Shown: positions 1 through 10,678, counted from the stretch's first letter. The stretch is DNA of 64,000 bases from a bacterium (GCA_905221035.1 CAJNBP010000004.1:62001-126000); one strand, 5' to 3'. The notes: generated by a model not told the origin, from the sequence alone. A program made the numbers and translations.

Positions 1-812
1 AACGAGTCATTCCAACTGGGATTGAATTAGCTAAGTTTGAGCGTCCGGAAATCAAGCAGGAAAATTTGAAAGAACTTCGTAGTAAACTAGGGATTCAAGA
101 TGATGAAAAGATGCTACTTAGTCTTTCCAGAATTTCCTATGAAAAAAATATTCAAGCAGTACTAGAAGCCTTTGCAGAAGTTTTGAAAGAAGAAGACAAG
201 GTTAAACTGGTGGTAGCTGGGGATGGTCCTTATCTGGATGACCTCAAAGAGCAAGCCAAGAAACTAGAGATTCAAGACTCAGTCATCTTTACAGGGATGA
301 TTGCTCCTAGTGAGACGGCTCTTTACTATAAGGCGGCGGATTTCTTCATCTCGGCATCCACAAGTGAAACGCAAGGTTTGACCTACTTGGAAAGCTTAGC
401 TAGTGGGACGCCTGTCATTGCACATGGAAATCCTTATCTGGACAATCTTATCAGTGATAAAATGTTTGGAACCTTGTATTACGGTGAACATGATTTAGCT
501 GGAGCTATTTTAGAAGCTCTAATTGCAACGCCAGATATGAATGAGCATACCTTATCAGAGAAATTGTACGAGATTTCAGCTGAGAATTTTGGAAAACGAG
601 TGCATGAGTTTTATCTGGATGCCATCATTTCAAATAACTTCCAGAAAGATTTAGCAAAAGATGATACGGTCAGTCAGCGTATTTTTAAGACAGTTTTGTA
701 TCTTCCGCAAAAGGTGGTCGCTGTACCGGTAAAAGGCTCTAGACGCATGCTGAAGGCTTCAAAAACGCAGTTAATCAGCATAAGAGATTATTGGAAAGAC
801 CATGAAGAATAG
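1..812 (+). CDS. Glycolipid glycosyltransferase (GT4 family), 3' part only
   Basis: The gene enters from the left edge; the frame is open from base 3, so the TTG at 66 is not the true start and about 270 C-terminal residues are present. The GT-B C-terminal domain is clear: GDGPYLDDL in the nucleotide-binding region and the E-x7-E region around SETQGLTYLESLASGTPVIA. The sequence resembles the streptococcal 1,2-diacylglycerol 3-glucosyltransferase that makes monoglucosyl-diacylglycerol at the cytoplasmic membrane, the anchor lipid precursor for lipoteichoic acid. I recall it following cpoA in pneumococci, but that upstream gene is outside the window. A gene for a small PspC protein follows 14 bases later, probably co-transcribed. 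The family is sure; the exact acceptor lipid is inferred. Confidence 0.8.
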   Translation, partial: RVIPTGIELAKFERPEIKQENLKELRSKLGIQDDEKMLLSLSRISYEKNIQAVLEAFAEVLKEEDKVKLVVAGDGPYLDDLKEQAKKLEIQDSVIFTGMIAPSETALYYKAADFFISASTSETQGLTYLESLASGTPVIAHGNPYLDNLISDKMFGTLYYGEHDLAGAILEALIATPDMNEHTLSEKLYEISAENFGKRVHEFYLDAIISNNFQKDLAKDDTVSQRIFKTVLYLPQKVVAVPVKGSRRMLKASKTQLISIRDYWKDHEE

Positions 813-826
813 AAAGAGGAACAGCT

Positions 827-1018
827 ATGAAAAAACAATTAATGAGAAGTGGTCGTGATAAAAAGATTGCTGGTGTTTGTGCCGGTGTGGCTTATTATTT
901 TGATATAGATCCTACTATTGTTCGTGTAATATGGGGTGTTCTTGCTTTTGGTTACGGAGCAGGAATTGTAGCTTATATCATTTTATGGATTATTGCACCT
1001 GTATCAACTGACTATTGA
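827..1018 (+). CDS. PspC-domain small membrane protein
   Basis: A 63-residue protein that is almost entirely one PspC (phage-shock protein C) domain: a basic start with MRSGRDKKIAGVCAGVAYYF, then the conserved DPTIVRVIWG stretch and one hydrophobic helix (about residues 35-58) ending in IIAPVS. Such proteins sit in the cytoplasmic membrane, and in other bacteria PspC takes part in envelope-stress signalling; no PspA/PspB partner is visible here. A good ribosome site (GAGGAAC) precedes the ATG. It lies 14 bases after the glucosyltransferase gene and before a DUF4044 protein, so it probably belongs to a membrane-related transcript. Domain call is confident; role is unknown. Confidence 0.8.
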   Translation: MKKQLMRSGRDKKIAGVCAGVAYYFDIDPTIVRVIWGVLAFGYGAGIVAYIILWIIAPVSTDY

Positions 1019-1076
1019 AAACTAGCTGAATTCATGCTAAGATAATAGAAAATAGAATGTAACGAAGGAGAGAAAA

Positions 1077-1211
1077 ATGGCATTTGGAGATAACGGAAAT
1101 CGTAAAAAAACCTTGTTTGAGAAAATAACCTTGTTTATCGTGATTATCATGCTAGTAGCAAGTTTATTGGGAATTTTTGCAACTGCAATTGGTGCCCTCA
1201 GTAATCTATAA
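1077..1211 (+). CDS. DUF4044-type small membrane protein
   Basis: A 44-residue ORF starting at ATG 1077 behind a strong GAAGGAGAG ribosome site. It begins MAFGDNGNRKKTLFEKIT and continues as a single hydrophobic helix (roughly residues 19-38) rich in I, V, L and A. The charged N-terminus followed by one membrane segment matches the DUF4044 family found in streptococci and related Firmicutes. Function is unknown. It follows the PspC gene by 58 bases and is closed by a terminator-like hairpin before obg. Confidence 0.7.
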   Translation: MAFGDNGNRKKTLFEKITLFIVIIMLVASLLGIFATAIGALSNL

Positions 1212-1235
1212 AATAGATTCAAGAAAATTTAGTGA

Positions 1236-1258
1236 CTGGGATTTCCCAGCCCTTTTTT
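1236..1258 (+). terminator. Short intrinsic terminator before obg
   Basis: CTGGGA (1236-1241), a two-base loop and TCCCAG (1244-1249) form a 6-bp hairpin followed by CC and six T. It ends just 17 bases before the obg start, so it may act as a partial attenuator rather than a complete stop. Confidence 0.55.
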
Positions 1259-1274
1259 AAAGTGAGAAGAAAAA

Positions 1275-2585
1275 ATGAGTATGTTTTTAGATACAGCCAA
1301 GATCAAGGTCAAGGCTGGTAATGGTGGCGATGGCATGGTTGCCTTTCGTCGTGAAAAATATGTCCCTAATGGCGGTCCTTGGGGCGGTGATGGTGGTCGT
1401 GGAGGCAATGTGGTCTTCGTTGTAGACGAAGGACTACGTACCCTCATGGATTTCCGCTACAATCGCCATTTCAAGGCTGATTCTGGTGAGAAAGGAATGA
1501 CCAAAGGGATGCATGGTCGTGGTGCCGAGGACCTTAGAGTTCGAGTGCCACAAGGTACGACTGTTCGTGATGCAGAGACTGGCAAGGTCTTGACAGATTT
1601 GATTGAACACGGTCAAGAATTTATCGTTGCCCACGGTGGTCGTGGTGGACGTGGAAATATCCGCTTTGCGACACCAAAAAATCCTGCACCTGAAATCTCT
1701 GAAAATGGAGAACCAGGTCAGGAACGTGAGTTACAATTGGAACTTAAAATCCTTGCGGATGTTGGTTTGGTTGGTTTCCCATCTGTTGGAAAATCAACAC
1801 TTCTAAGTGTTATCACCTCAGCTAAACCTAAAATCGGCGCCTACCACTTTACCACTATTGTGCCAAATCTAGGAATGGTTCGTACCCAATCAGGTGAATC
1901 CTTTGCAGTAGCGGATCTACCTGGTTTGATTGAAGGGGCTAGTCAAGGTGTTGGTCTGGGAACTCAGTTCCTCCGTCACATCGAGCGTACACGTGTCATC
2001 CTTCACATCATTGATATGTCAGCTAGCGAAGGCCGTGATCCATATGAGGACTATCTAGCTATCAATAAGGAGTTAGAGTCTTATAACCTCCGTCTCATGG
2101 AGCGTCCACAGATTATAGTAGCTAACAAAATGGATATGCCTGAGAGTCAGGAAAATCTTGCAGAATTCAAGAAAAAATTGGCTGAAAACTACGATGAATT
2201 TGAAGAGTTACCAGCTATCTTCCCGATTTCTGGTTTGACCAAGCAAGGTCTGGCAACGCTCTTGGATGCTACAGCTGAATTGTTAGATAAGACACCAGAA
2301 TTCTTGCTCTACGACGAGTCAGATATGGAAGACGAAGCCTACTATGGCTTTGACGAGGAAGAAAAAGCCTTTGAAATTAGTCGTGATGACGATGCAACAT
2401 GGGTACTTTCTGGTGAAAAACTCATGAAACTCTTTAATATGACCAACTTTGATCGTGACGAATCAGTCATGAAATTTGCCCGCCAACTTCGTGGTATGGG
2501 GGTTGATGAAGCTCTTCGTGCGCGTGGTGCTAAAGATGGTGATTTGGTCCGCATTGGTAAATTTGAGTTTGAATTTGTAGACTAG
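1275..2585 (+). CDS. obg: Obg/CgtA GTPase
   Basis: A 436-residue Obg protein of the usual Firmicute three-domain form. Residues 1-158 are the glycine-rich Obg fold ([20 protein letters not shown]). The G domain follows with G1 [10 protein letters not shown]2 region around TT, G3 DLPG and G4 NKMD, and the last ~90 residues form the OCT domain. Obg binds the 50S ribosome and couples GTP level to ribosome maturation, the stress response and DNA replication control; it is generally essential. The ATG at 1275 matches family starts ([15 protein letters not shown]). A 52-residue protein follows 9 bases downstream and is probably co-translated. Confidence 0.97.
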   Translation: MSMFLDTAKIKVKAGNGGDGMVAFRREKYVPNGGPWGGDGGRGGNVVFVVDEGLRTLMDFRYNRHFKADSGEKGMTKGMHGRGAEDLRVRVPQGTTVRDAETGKVLTDLIEHGQEFIVAHGGRGGRGNIRFATPKNPAPEISENGEPGQERELQLELKILADVGLVGFPSVGKSTLLSVITSAKPKIGAYHFTTIVPNLGMVRTQSGESFAVADLPGLIEGASQGVGLGTQFLRHIERTRVILHIIDMSASEGRDPYEDYLAINKELESYNLRLMERPQIIVANKMDMPESQENLAEFKKKLAENYDEFEELPAIFPISGLTKQGLATLLDATAELLDKTPEFLLYDESDMEDEAYYGFDEEEKAFEISRDDDATWVLSGEKLMKLFNMTNFDRDESVMKFARQLRGMGVDEALRARGAKDGDLVRIGKFEFEFVD

Positions 2586-2594
2586 GAGACTAAT

Positions 2595-2753
2595 ATGGGA
2601 GATAAACCGATATCTTTCCGAGATGCGGATGGTAATTTTGTTTCCGCCGCAGACGTTTGGAATGAAAAGAAATTGGAAGAACTGTTTAATCGTCTCAATC
2701 CAAATCGTGCCTTGAGGTTGGCACGAACTAAAAAGGAAAATCCATCTCAATAA
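2595..2753 (+). CDS. Small conserved protein downstream of obg
   Basis: A 52-residue ORF (MGDKPISFRDADGNFVSAAD...) starting 9 bases after obg, with GGAGACTA as ribosome site. It is hydrophilic, with acidic N-terminal and basic C-terminal (ARTKKENP) parts, no cysteines and no membrane helix. I recall a similar small protein after obg in other mitis-group streptococci but know of no function. Its tight spacing to obg and the terminator right after it (2764-2796) make it the last gene of the obg transcript. Confidence 0.6.
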   Translation: MGDKPISFRDADGNFVSAADVWNEKKLEELFNRLNPNRALRLARTKKENPSQ

Positions 2754-2763
2754 AATAGATAAA

Positions 2764-2796
2764 AAAATTCCGTGCCACATCAGGACACGGGATTTT
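2764..2796. terminator. Bidirectional terminator between obg unit and argR
   Basis: AAAATTCCGTG (2764-2774) pairs with CACGGGATTTT (2786-2796) with one wobble. The flanking A-run and T-run let it serve the plus-strand obg transcript and the minus-strand argR transcript, whose stop codon begins at 2798. Confidence 0.75.
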
Positions 2797-2797
2797 G

Positions 2798-3268
2798 CTA
2801 TTCACCAAAGAAAAATGGTGGGGCGAATTTTTTCAGATCTTCAAAGCATTTTTGAGCAGCTTCTGCATCTTCGCAGATAACGAGACAGACATCATCGCCA
2901 CAGAGGGTAGCGATAGCGTCAGGGAAGCTCAAAGCATCAATGATAGAACCAAAGGATTGAGCAAGTCCAGGAAGAGTTTTTAGTAGGACTTGGTGTTGAA
3001 CAGGACGCATCAGTACAAGAGCATCTTCCATATAGATTTCGAGACGTTTTTCCCATTTTGAGATAGAACCTGTATTGAGCACGTAGTAAGAGTTGTCTTC
3101 TTCACGTACTTTTGAGAGGTTCATATTTTTTATGTCGCGTGAGAGAGTTGCCTGGGTAACTTGAATGTCGTTATCAGCAAGAAGGGCTTGCAACTCAGCC
3201 TGTGTATGAATCTTATTTTTTGCAACAAGAGCGCGTATGAGTTGGTGTCGGTGTTCAGATTTATTCAT
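2798..3268 (-). CDS. argR: ArgR-family transcriptional regulator (first paralogue)
   Basis: A 156-residue protein. The N-terminal half is the ArgR winged helix with the recognition motif TQATLSRDIKNMNLSKV; the C-terminal half is the oligomerisation and arginine-binding domain ending around IATLCGDDVCLVICED, where the usual GTIAGDD motif is altered to ATLCGDD but keeps both aspartates. ArgR proteins repress arginine synthesis and activate its catabolism in response to L-arginine. A second ArgR-family gene is at 25569-26000; in lactic acid bacteria such pairs (ArgR and AhrC) act together. Start at ATG 3268 is supported by AAAAGGAG eleven bases upstream. It lies downstream of pepX and the pepX fragment on the same strand. 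Which arginine genes it controls cannot be told from this window. Confidence 0.85.
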   Translation of the reverse strand: MNKSEHRHQLIRALVAKNKIHTQAELQALLADNDIQVTQATLSRDIKNMNLSKVREEDNSYYVLNTGSISKWEKRLEIYMEDALVLMRPVQHQVLLKTLPGLAQSFGSIIDALSFPDAIATLCGDDVCLVICEDAEAAQKCFEDLKKFAPPFFFGE

Positions 3269-3284
3269 AATAATTTAACTCCTT

Positions 3285-3761
3285 TTAGCAAGGTATGGTA
3301 AGCGTGGACTGAGCGAGGTCGACAGTCAGGTGGTAGTCGGTATTGTCACGGATGGTAATTTCAAAGTCAGTCGTATAGAGGACTAAACGAAGAGTATCTC
3401 CTTCTTTTAGCTTGTAAATAGTTGGTTGCAGTTCAAATTGGATATCCATCCATTCATCTGTAGTAATCTCCTCTACTAACAGTAAATCATTTCTATTCTG
3501 TAAATTAAGGTAACCTCTGGTCACGACTCGTTGTGCCTCTGGTCTAAATGGCAATTCACAGAGATTTTCCAACATGTGGTAGCGACCGTTGTCAATGGTT
3601 TTAGCACTTAAAATAGCTGGATAGGGTTGTAGGTATTTCTTTTGACCAAGTTCCAGTAGTTGAGCAGATAAAAGTCCCTTGTTTGTGCTGGATTTGATAC
3701 CAAGTTTATGTTTCGTTAGACTATTCAAGTGGAAATTTTTCCATACTGATTGTCTGTTACA
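3285..3761 (-). pseudogene. Duplicated 3' fragment of pepX
   Basis: About 150 codons that repeat the C-terminal end of the intact PepX directly upstream, at roughly 90% or better amino-acid identity from [20 protein letters not shown] onwards. Before that point the match decays ([16 protein letters not shown] against [16 protein letters not shown]), and it fades into the bases just after the pepX stop codon. The fragment is in the same frame as pepX, separated from it by the TAA stop and about nine codons. It ends ...LTIPC without the last residues of PepX. The ATG at 3728 lies inside the duplicated region without a ribosome site, so I read this as a non-expressed tandem partial duplication or a recombination scar, not a gene. 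Confidence 0.85.
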
Positions 3762-6044
3762 TTATACCTTTTGACAGGGTAAGATAAGTGTAGACTGTTC
3801 AAGATCAACAGTCAGGTGGTAAGCGGTATTGTCACGGATGGTGATTTCAAAGTCAGTAGTATAAAGGACTAAACGAAGAGTATCTCCTTCTTTTAGCTTG
3901 TAAATAGTTGGTTGCAGTTCAAATTGCACATCCATCCATTCATCTGCAGTGATATCCTCTACTAACAGTAAATCGTTTCTATTCTGTAAATTAAGGTAAC
4001 CTTTGGTCACGACTCGTTGTGCCTCTGGTCTAAATGGCAATTCACAGAGATTTTCCAGCATATGATAGCGACCGTTGTCAATGGTTCTAGCACTTAAAAC
4101 AGCTGGATAAGGATGTAGGTATTTCTTTTGACCAAGTTCCAGTAGTTGAGCAGATAAAAGCCCCTTGTTTGTGCTGGATTTGATACGAAGATTGAGTTGA
4201 GCTCGACCGTTCAAGTGAAGATCTTTGATCACAGGAAGATCAATTGTAATTTGATTGACTTTTCCTTGATAAAGTTCCGTATTGAAGGTTTGGTAGGTTT
4301 TACCATAGCGCTCAAAATCCTTATCTGGGTACTGGTTTTGAATAACTTGCTCTTCTTGACAAAGTGAGAAAGTTTCAAAGTTATCTTGCTCACCGAAGTT
4401 ATCAAGTGCTAACCAAGTCTGAGGAGCGGTATTATCCTGCCAGATGACAGTAGGAAGTTGGAAATCTGTTTCCTGTCCCAGTAATTTCTTAGTCAATAAG
4501 GCATTCATGGACTCACGGAAGTCAATAGACTGCCAGTTGTTCATGTACACATGAGCACCATTATGGAAAAAGAGGTGCTTGTTTATATGAGTAGGAAGAG
4601 CACGGAACATCTGGTAAACATGAAGTGGTTTGACATTCCAATCCTGAGAACCATGGGTAAAGACAACCTCTGCCTTTACTTTATGGGCATTGAGCAGATA
4701 GTTGCGGTCATGCCAAAACTGGTTGTAGTCGCCAGATTTGCGATCCAGTTGCTCTTTTACTTTTTCCAAGTCAGCTTGGTGAGCTTCATTGCCACGGATA
4801 TAGTCACCAGCCAAGAGATTGCGTGAGTAGGTTAACTCAGCAAGGGAGTCAAAGTCCTCACCTGGATAGCCACCTGGGCTGGTCACCAGACCGTTTTCAC
4901 GGTAGTAGTTGTACCATGAAGAAATTCCTGCCTCGGCAATGATAACCTCTAAACCATCGACGCCTGTAGTAGCAAGACCATTTGACATGGTACCTAGATA
5001 AGAAAGTCCAGTTGTGGCTACTTTTCCATTTGACCAGTCAGCTTTGACTTGACGCTGGCGCGTGTGGTCGGTAAAGGCGCGGCAACGGCCATTAAGCCAA
5101 TCAATGACATTTTTATAAGCCTCAATTTGCTGGTAGTCTCCGTTAGTCATGAAACCAGTAGAGTCTTTGGTACCAACACCTGAAACATAGAGATTAGCAA
5201 AACCTCGTGGGAGGAAGTAGTCGTTGAGACTATAGCTAGAGTTGATGTGAATTAGCTTTTCCTCAGTTTCTGCGACAAGCTCAGCTTGACCTTGAGATTG
5301 GACTAGATCTAGTTGAGGTTCCTCTAGTCCAATCTTGTGAGCAGGTTTGACCTCAAGCTCGCCCTCCATCTTGTAGAGAGCTTTGTCACTGGCCTTGTCA
5401 TTGGTTCCCTGATGATAGGGACTGGCTGTCATGATGGCAGGGATTTGTCCTTTATAACGTGGACGAATAATGCTAACCTTGACTAAGTCTGGTAGACCTT
5501 TTTGGTCAGTATCGACACGAGACTCAACATAGACCACTTCTCGAATCACATCATGGCTGGAAAAAGTTGCTAAACTCTTGCCGTTAAAGTAGTGGTAGTC
5601 ATTATCCTCCGGGATAAGACCATCACTGACAAGTTGGTCGATAAGAGTATTTCCCTTTTTGGTGCGAGTATTGAGTAACTGATAGAGATTTTCAATCAAG
5701 TCACCATATATAATGGGAAATCCAGTTTCTTTACGGAAAACTTCACTATCTTCGAAGTCAACCAAATAAGAAAAGCCTAAAAGTTGAAAAGCAACAGTAT
5801 AAAAAATATCTGCTGTCAGTTCATCTTCTGATTGAAAAAATGTCAGCAGGTCTGTTTTTTTATCAACTGCTAGGATGGAGAGTGGATAGTTGGTGTCTTG
5901 ATAAGTGAAAAAGAAACGACTTAGAAAAGACTCCAACATCTTTTTATTTGTTGACTCAGATGGAAAATCAAATCCATACTTTTTTAATTCATATAAAATA
6001 GTATCTCTTGGAAGTGATAAATAGCTGAATTGATTAAAGCGCAT
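3762..6044 (-). CDS. pepX: Xaa-Pro dipeptidyl-peptidase
   Basis: A 760-residue S15-family serine peptidase that removes X-Pro dipeptides from peptide N-termini in the cytoplasm, part of casein/collagen-type peptide use. The catalytic triad falls where it does in the lactococcal enzyme: Ser348 in [11 protein letters not shown], Asp468 in HGSQDWN and His498 in NGAHVY. Length is full for the family, with the N-terminal dimerisation domain (to ~150), alpha/beta hydrolase core and a C-terminal jelly roll. ATG 6044 has AAGGAGG upstream and a TATAAT box at 6076-6081. The last ~150 codons are duplicated just downstream (3285-3761), and argR follows on the same strand. Confidence 0.97.
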   Translation of the reverse strand: MRFNQFSYLSLPRDTILYELKKYGFDFPSESTNKKMLESFLSRFFFTYQDTNYPLSILAVDKKTDLLTFFQSEDELTADIFYTVAFQLLGFSYLVDFEDSEVFRKETGFPIIYGDLIENLYQLLNTRTKKGNTLIDQLVSDGLIPEDNDYHYFNGKSLATFSSHDVIREVVYVESRVDTDQKGLPDLVKVSIIRPRYKGQIPAIMTASPYHQGTNDKASDKALYKMEGELEVKPAHKIGLEEPQLDLVQSQGQAELVAETEEKLIHINSSYSLNDYFLPRGFANLYVSGVGTKDSTGFMTNGDYQQIEAYKNVIDWLNGRCRAFTDHTRQRQVKADWSNGKVATTGLSYLGTMSNGLATTGVDGLEVIIAEAGISSWYNYYRENGLVTSPGGYPGEDFDSLAELTYSRNLLAGDYIRGNEAHQADLEKVKEQLDRKSGDYNQFWHDRNYLLNAHKVKAEVVFTHGSQDWNVKPLHVYQMFRALPTHINKHLFFHNGAHVYMNNWQSIDFRESMNALLTKKLLGQETDFQLPTVIWQDNTAPQTWLALDNFGEQDNFETFSLCQEEQVIQNQYPDKDFERYGKTYQTFNTELYQGKVNQITIDLPVIKDLHLNGRAQLNLRIKSSTNKGLLSAQLLELGQKKYLHPYPAVLSARTIDNGRYHMLENLCELPFRPEAQRVVTKGYLNLQNRNDLLLVEDITADEWMDVQFELQPTIYKLKEGDTLRLVLYTTDFEITIRDNTAYHLTVDLEQSTLILPCQKV

Positions 6045-6075
6045 AAAACCTCCTTGTAAAATAATAATTAAGGTT

Positions 6076-6081
6076 ATTATA
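6076..6081 (-). promoter_or_regulatory. pepX -10 box
   Basis: On the minus strand this reads TGATATAAT, an extended -10. It sits 32 bases before the pepX ATG, with AAGGAGG between. No clear -35 is visible. Confidence 0.6.
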
Positions 6082-6369
6082 TCAAAAAAATAGGAGAAAG
6101 GGAATTATTAAGTGAGAAAGAAATTAATTAAAGAATAATGAATACAATTTATATGAAATAATATGTGATATTCTATAGTGTTCATAAATTAAACTATATC
6201 TAATAAGAATTTTGAGTGAATTTATCTCACTTCTTTAAAAGAGATATCCATTTATTGGGATAAAAAGTTCAAAATAGTTTACAGAAACATTTTTACTGCA
6301 ACTATATTTGTTATTTTTCATCCAAAATACCTTATTTAAAATATAAAACGGAGATAGGAGTTATTGCTT
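6082..6369. other. AT-rich pepX-dnaE divergent intergenic region
   Basis: About 290 bases of very AT-rich sequence between the divergent pepX and dnaE promoters. I find no convincing ORF, no RNA gene and no strong hairpin. Only the promoter elements at each end can be supported. Confidence 0.5.
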
Positions 6370-6399
6370 TTGTCTTTCTCTTTTTGAAAATGGTATAAT
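6370..6399 (+). promoter_or_regulatory. dnaE promoter
   Basis: TTGTCT (6370-6375), an 18-base spacer and TATAAT (6394-6399). Transcription would start near 6405, which rules out the GTG at 6403 as a normal start codon and supports the downstream TTG at 6430. Confidence 0.7.
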
Positions 6400-6429
6400 A
6401 TAGTGAGAACGATAGAGGAGAAGTGTAAA

Positions 6430-9400
6430 TTGATCGCACAACTAGATACAAAAACAGTCTATAGTTTTATGGAGAGCGTTATTTCGATCGACAAGTATGT
6501 GAGAGCAGCTAAAGAATTCGGCTACACTCATCTGGCTATGATGGATATTGATAATCTTTATGGTGCTTTTGACTTTCTAGAGGTTACAAAAAAATATGGC
6601 ATTCATCCTTTGCTAGGGCTTGAGATGACTGTGTTTGTAGATAATCAGGAAGTGAATTTACGCTTTTTAGCTCTATCTAGTGTGGGCTATCAGCAGTTGA
6701 TGAAGCTTTCAACAGCCAAGATGCAGGGAGAGAAAAATTGGTCAGTTTTATCTCAGTACCTAGAGGATATTGCGGTAATTGTGCCTTATTTTGATGGATT
6801 GGAGTCATTAGAAATAGGTCGTGATTATTATATTGGTGTTTACCCAGAAACACTGGCAAGCGAATTTCATCATCCTATTTTGCCACTGTATCGGGTCAAT
6901 GCTTTTGAAAGCAGGGATAGAGAAGTTCTGCAAGTATTAACAGCGATTAAAGAAAATCTACCACTTAGAGAAGTTCCCTTGCGTTCAAGACAAGATGTGT
7001 TTTTATCAGCAAGTTCTTTAGAGAAATTATTCCAAGAACGTTTTCCGCAAGCCTGGGACAATTTAGAAAAGCTTATTTCAGATATTTCTTATGACTTGGA
7101 TACGAGTCTGAAATTGCCACGTTTTAACCCAGCTAGACCAGCAGTAGAAGAGTTGAGAGAACGTGCTGAATTGGGGCTTGCTCAGAAGGGATTGTCCAGT
7201 AAAGAATATCAAGATCGTTTAAACCAAGAATTGGCTGTAATTCATGATATGGGCTTTGATGATTATTTCTTGGTTGTTTGGGATTTGTTGCGTTTCGGAC
7301 GTTCGAATGGCTATTATATGGGAATGGGACGGGGTTCTGCAGTAGGCAGCTTGGTTTCCTATGCCTTAGACATCACAGGAATTGACCCAGTAGAGAAAAA
7401 TCTCATTTTTGAACGTTTCCTCAATCGTGAACGCTATACTATGCCTGATATTGATATTGATATCCCAGATATTTATCGTCCAGATTTTATCAGATATGTT
7501 GGCAATAAATATGGTAGTAAACATGCTGCACAAATCGTTACTTTTTCTACCTTTGGTGCCAAGCAAGCTCTACGAGATGTATTGAAGCGCTTTGGTGTAC
7601 CCGAGTATGAATTATCTGCAATTACTAAGAAAATCAGTTTTCGTGATAATCTTAAGTCAGCCTATGAGGGCAATCTCCAGTTTCGTCAGCAAATCAATAG
7701 TAAGTTAGAATACCAAAAAGCCTTTGAAATTGCCTGTAAGATTGAAGGCTATCCAAGACAAACCTCTGTCCATGCAGCTGGTGTTGTGATCAGTGACCAA
7801 GATTTGACGGACTATATCCCTCTGAAGCATGGTGATGAAATTCCATTGACTCAGTACGATGCTCATGGTGTTGAAGCTAGTGGACTTTTAAAGATGGATT
7901 TTCTGGGACTGCGAAATCTTACCTTTGTCCAGAAAATGCAAGAGTTGCTTGCTGAAACAGAAGGCATTCACTTGAAAATAGAAGAAATCGATTTGGAAGA
8001 CAAAGAAACGCTGGCTTTATTTGCTTCTGGTAATACTAAAGGGATCTTTCAATTTGAGCAACCTGGCGCTATTCGCCTGCTTAAACGTGTTCAACCAGTC
8101 TGCTTTGAAGATGTCGTAGCGACTACTTCCCTAAATCGACCAGGAGCTAGTGATTATATCAATAATTTTGTGGCAAGAAAGCATGGCCAGGAAGAAGTGA
8201 CGGTTCTGGATCCAGTACTAGAGGATATTTTGGCTCCAACCTACGGCATTATGCTTTATCAGGAGCAGGTTATGCAGGTTGCTCAGCGTTTTGCTGGATT
8301 TAGTCTTGGGAAAGCCGATATTTTGCGCCGAGCTATGGGGAAAAAGGATGCCTCTGCCATGCATGAGATGAGGGCTTCCTTTATTCAAGGTTCATTAGAA
8401 GCTGGACATACTGTGGAAAAGGCAGAGCAGGTCTTTGATGTTATGGAGAAGTTTGCAGGTTATGGTTTTAACAGGTCACACGCCTATGCATACTCAGCCT
8501 TGGCCTTCCAGTTGGCCTATTTCAAAACGCATTATCCAGCCATCTTTTATCAGGTTATGCTGAATTCTGCCAATAGTGATTATTTAACAGATGCCCTAGA
8601 AGCAGGCTTTGTAGTCGCCCCTCTGTCCATCAACACCATTCCCTATCACGATAAAATTGCCAACAAGTCTATCTATCTAGGTTTGAAATCGATTAAGGGA
8701 GTCAGCAAGGATTTGGCGCTTTGGATTATTGAACATAGACCTTATTCTAACATTGAAGATTTTATAGCTAAATTACCTGAAAATTATCTGAAACTTCCTT
8801 TGCTAGAACCTTTGGTAAAAGTTGGTCTTTTCGATTCATTTGAAAAAAATCGTCAAAAAGTATTCAATAATTTAGCTAATCTATTTGAATTTGTGAAAGA
8901 GTTAGGAAGCTTGTTTGGTGATACAATTTACAGCTGGCAGGAATCGGAAGATTGGACCGAGCAAGAAAAATTCTATATGGAACAAGAGCTTCTAGGAGTA
9001 GGAGTTAGCAAACATCCCCTACAAGCTATTGCAAGTAAGGCTATTTATCCGATTACTCCAATTGGGAATTTGTCAGAAAATAGCTATGCTATTATTTTGG
9101 TTGAAGTTCAGAAAATAAAAGTAATTCGTACCAAAAAGGGCGAAAACATGGCTTTCTTACAGGTAGATGACAGTAAGAAAAAATTGGATGTTACCCTCTT
9201 TTCAGATTTATATCGACAGGTTGGACAGGAAGTAAGAGAAGGAGCCTTCTATTATATTAAAGGGAAAATCCAATCACGTGATGGACGTCTGCAAATGATT
9301 GCACAAGAAATAAGAGAATCAGTAGCTGAACGCTTTTGGATTCAGGTGAAAAATCATGACTCGGATCAAGAAATTTCACGTGTTTTAGACCAATATAAAG

Positions 9401-9531
9401 GCCCGATTCCAGTCATCATCAGGTATGAAGAGGAACAGAAAACCATCGTTTCTCCTCATCATTTTGTAGCTAAATCCAATGAATTAGAAGCGAAATTGAA
9501 TGAAATCGTTATGAAAACGATTTATCGCTAA
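6430..9531 (+). CDS. dnaE: DNA polymerase III alpha subunit DnaE
   Basis: A DnaE-type replicative polymerase, 1033 residues from TTG 6430 (reads MIAQLDTKTVYSF). I chose this start because GAGGAG lies 9 bases upstream, the protein then begins where I recall streptococcal DnaE beginning, and the promoter's -10 box ends at 6399. Domains: N-terminal PHP (to ~270), the palm with GMGRGSAVGSLVSY and the metal-binding PDIDIDIPD, a helix-hairpin-helix region near IKGVSKDLALWI, and a C-terminal OB fold (~900-980). In low-GC Gram-positives DnaE extends RNA primers before handing over to PolC. pfkA follows after 81 bases with its own promoter. Confidence 0.96.
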   Translation: MIAQLDTKTVYSFMESVISIDKYVRAAKEFGYTHLAMMDIDNLYGAFDFLEVTKKYGIHPLLGLEMTVFVDNQEVNLRFLALSSVGYQQLMKLSTAKMQGEKNWSVLSQYLEDIAVIVPYFDGLESLEIGRDYYIGVYPETLASEFHHPILPLYRVNAFESRDREVLQVLTAIKENLPLREVPLRSRQDVFLSASSLEKLFQERFPQAWDNLEKLISDISYDLDTSLKLPRFNPARPAVEELRERAELGLAQKGLSSKEYQDRLNQELAVIHDMGFDDYFLVVWDLLRFGRSNGYYMGMGRGSAVGSLVSYALDITGIDPVEKNLIFERFLNRERYTMPDIDIDIPDIYRPDFIRYVGNKYGSKHAAQIVTFSTFGAKQALRDVLKRFGVPEYELSAITKKISFRDNLKSAYEGNLQFRQQINSKLEYQKAFEIACKIEGYPRQTSVHAAGVVISDQDLTDYIPLKHGDEIPLTQYDAHGVEASGLLKMDFLGLRNLTFVQKMQELLAETEGIHLKIEEIDLEDKETLALFASGNTKGIFQFEQPGAIRLLKRVQPVCFEDVVATTSLNRPGASDYINNFVARKHGQEEVTVLDPVLEDILAPTYGIMLYQEQVMQVAQRFAGFSLGKADILRRAMGKKDASAMHEMRASFIQGSLEAGHTVEKAEQVFDVMEKFAGYGFNRSHAYAYSALAFQLAYFKTHYPAIFYQVMLNSANSDYLTDALEAGFVVAPLSINTIPYHDKIANKSIYLGLKSIKGVSKDLALWIIEHRPYSNIEDFIAKLPENYLKLPLLEPLVKVGLFDSFEKNRQKVFNNLANLFEFVKELGSLFGDTIYSWQESEDWTEQEKFYMEQELLGVGVSKHPLQAIASKAIYPITPIGNLSENSYAIILVEVQKIKVIRTKKGENMAFLQVDDSKKKLDVTLFSDLYRQVGQEVREGAFYYIKGKIQSRDGRLQMIAQEIRESVAERFWIQVKNHDSDQEISRVLDQYKGPIPVIIRYEEEQKTIVSPHHFVAKSNELEAKLNEIVMKTIYR

Positions 9532-9546
9532 AAATACGGAAAATAG

Positions 9547-10620
<1,074 letters not shown>

Positions 10621-10678
10621 TTTACAATTTAGTTAATAAGACCAAAAAGGTCATATATATAAAGGAGTCACAAAAATC

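Noticed and set aside
3285..3728. The pepX fragment as an independent 147-residue gene
   Set aside because: Its ATG falls inside the duplicated sequence, with no ribosome site or promoter, and it lacks the catalytic domain.
6160..6265. Short hairpin TATCC/GGATA and other AT-rich symmetries in the pepX-dnaE gap
   Set aside because: Stems of about 5 bp in very AT-rich DNA are expected by chance.
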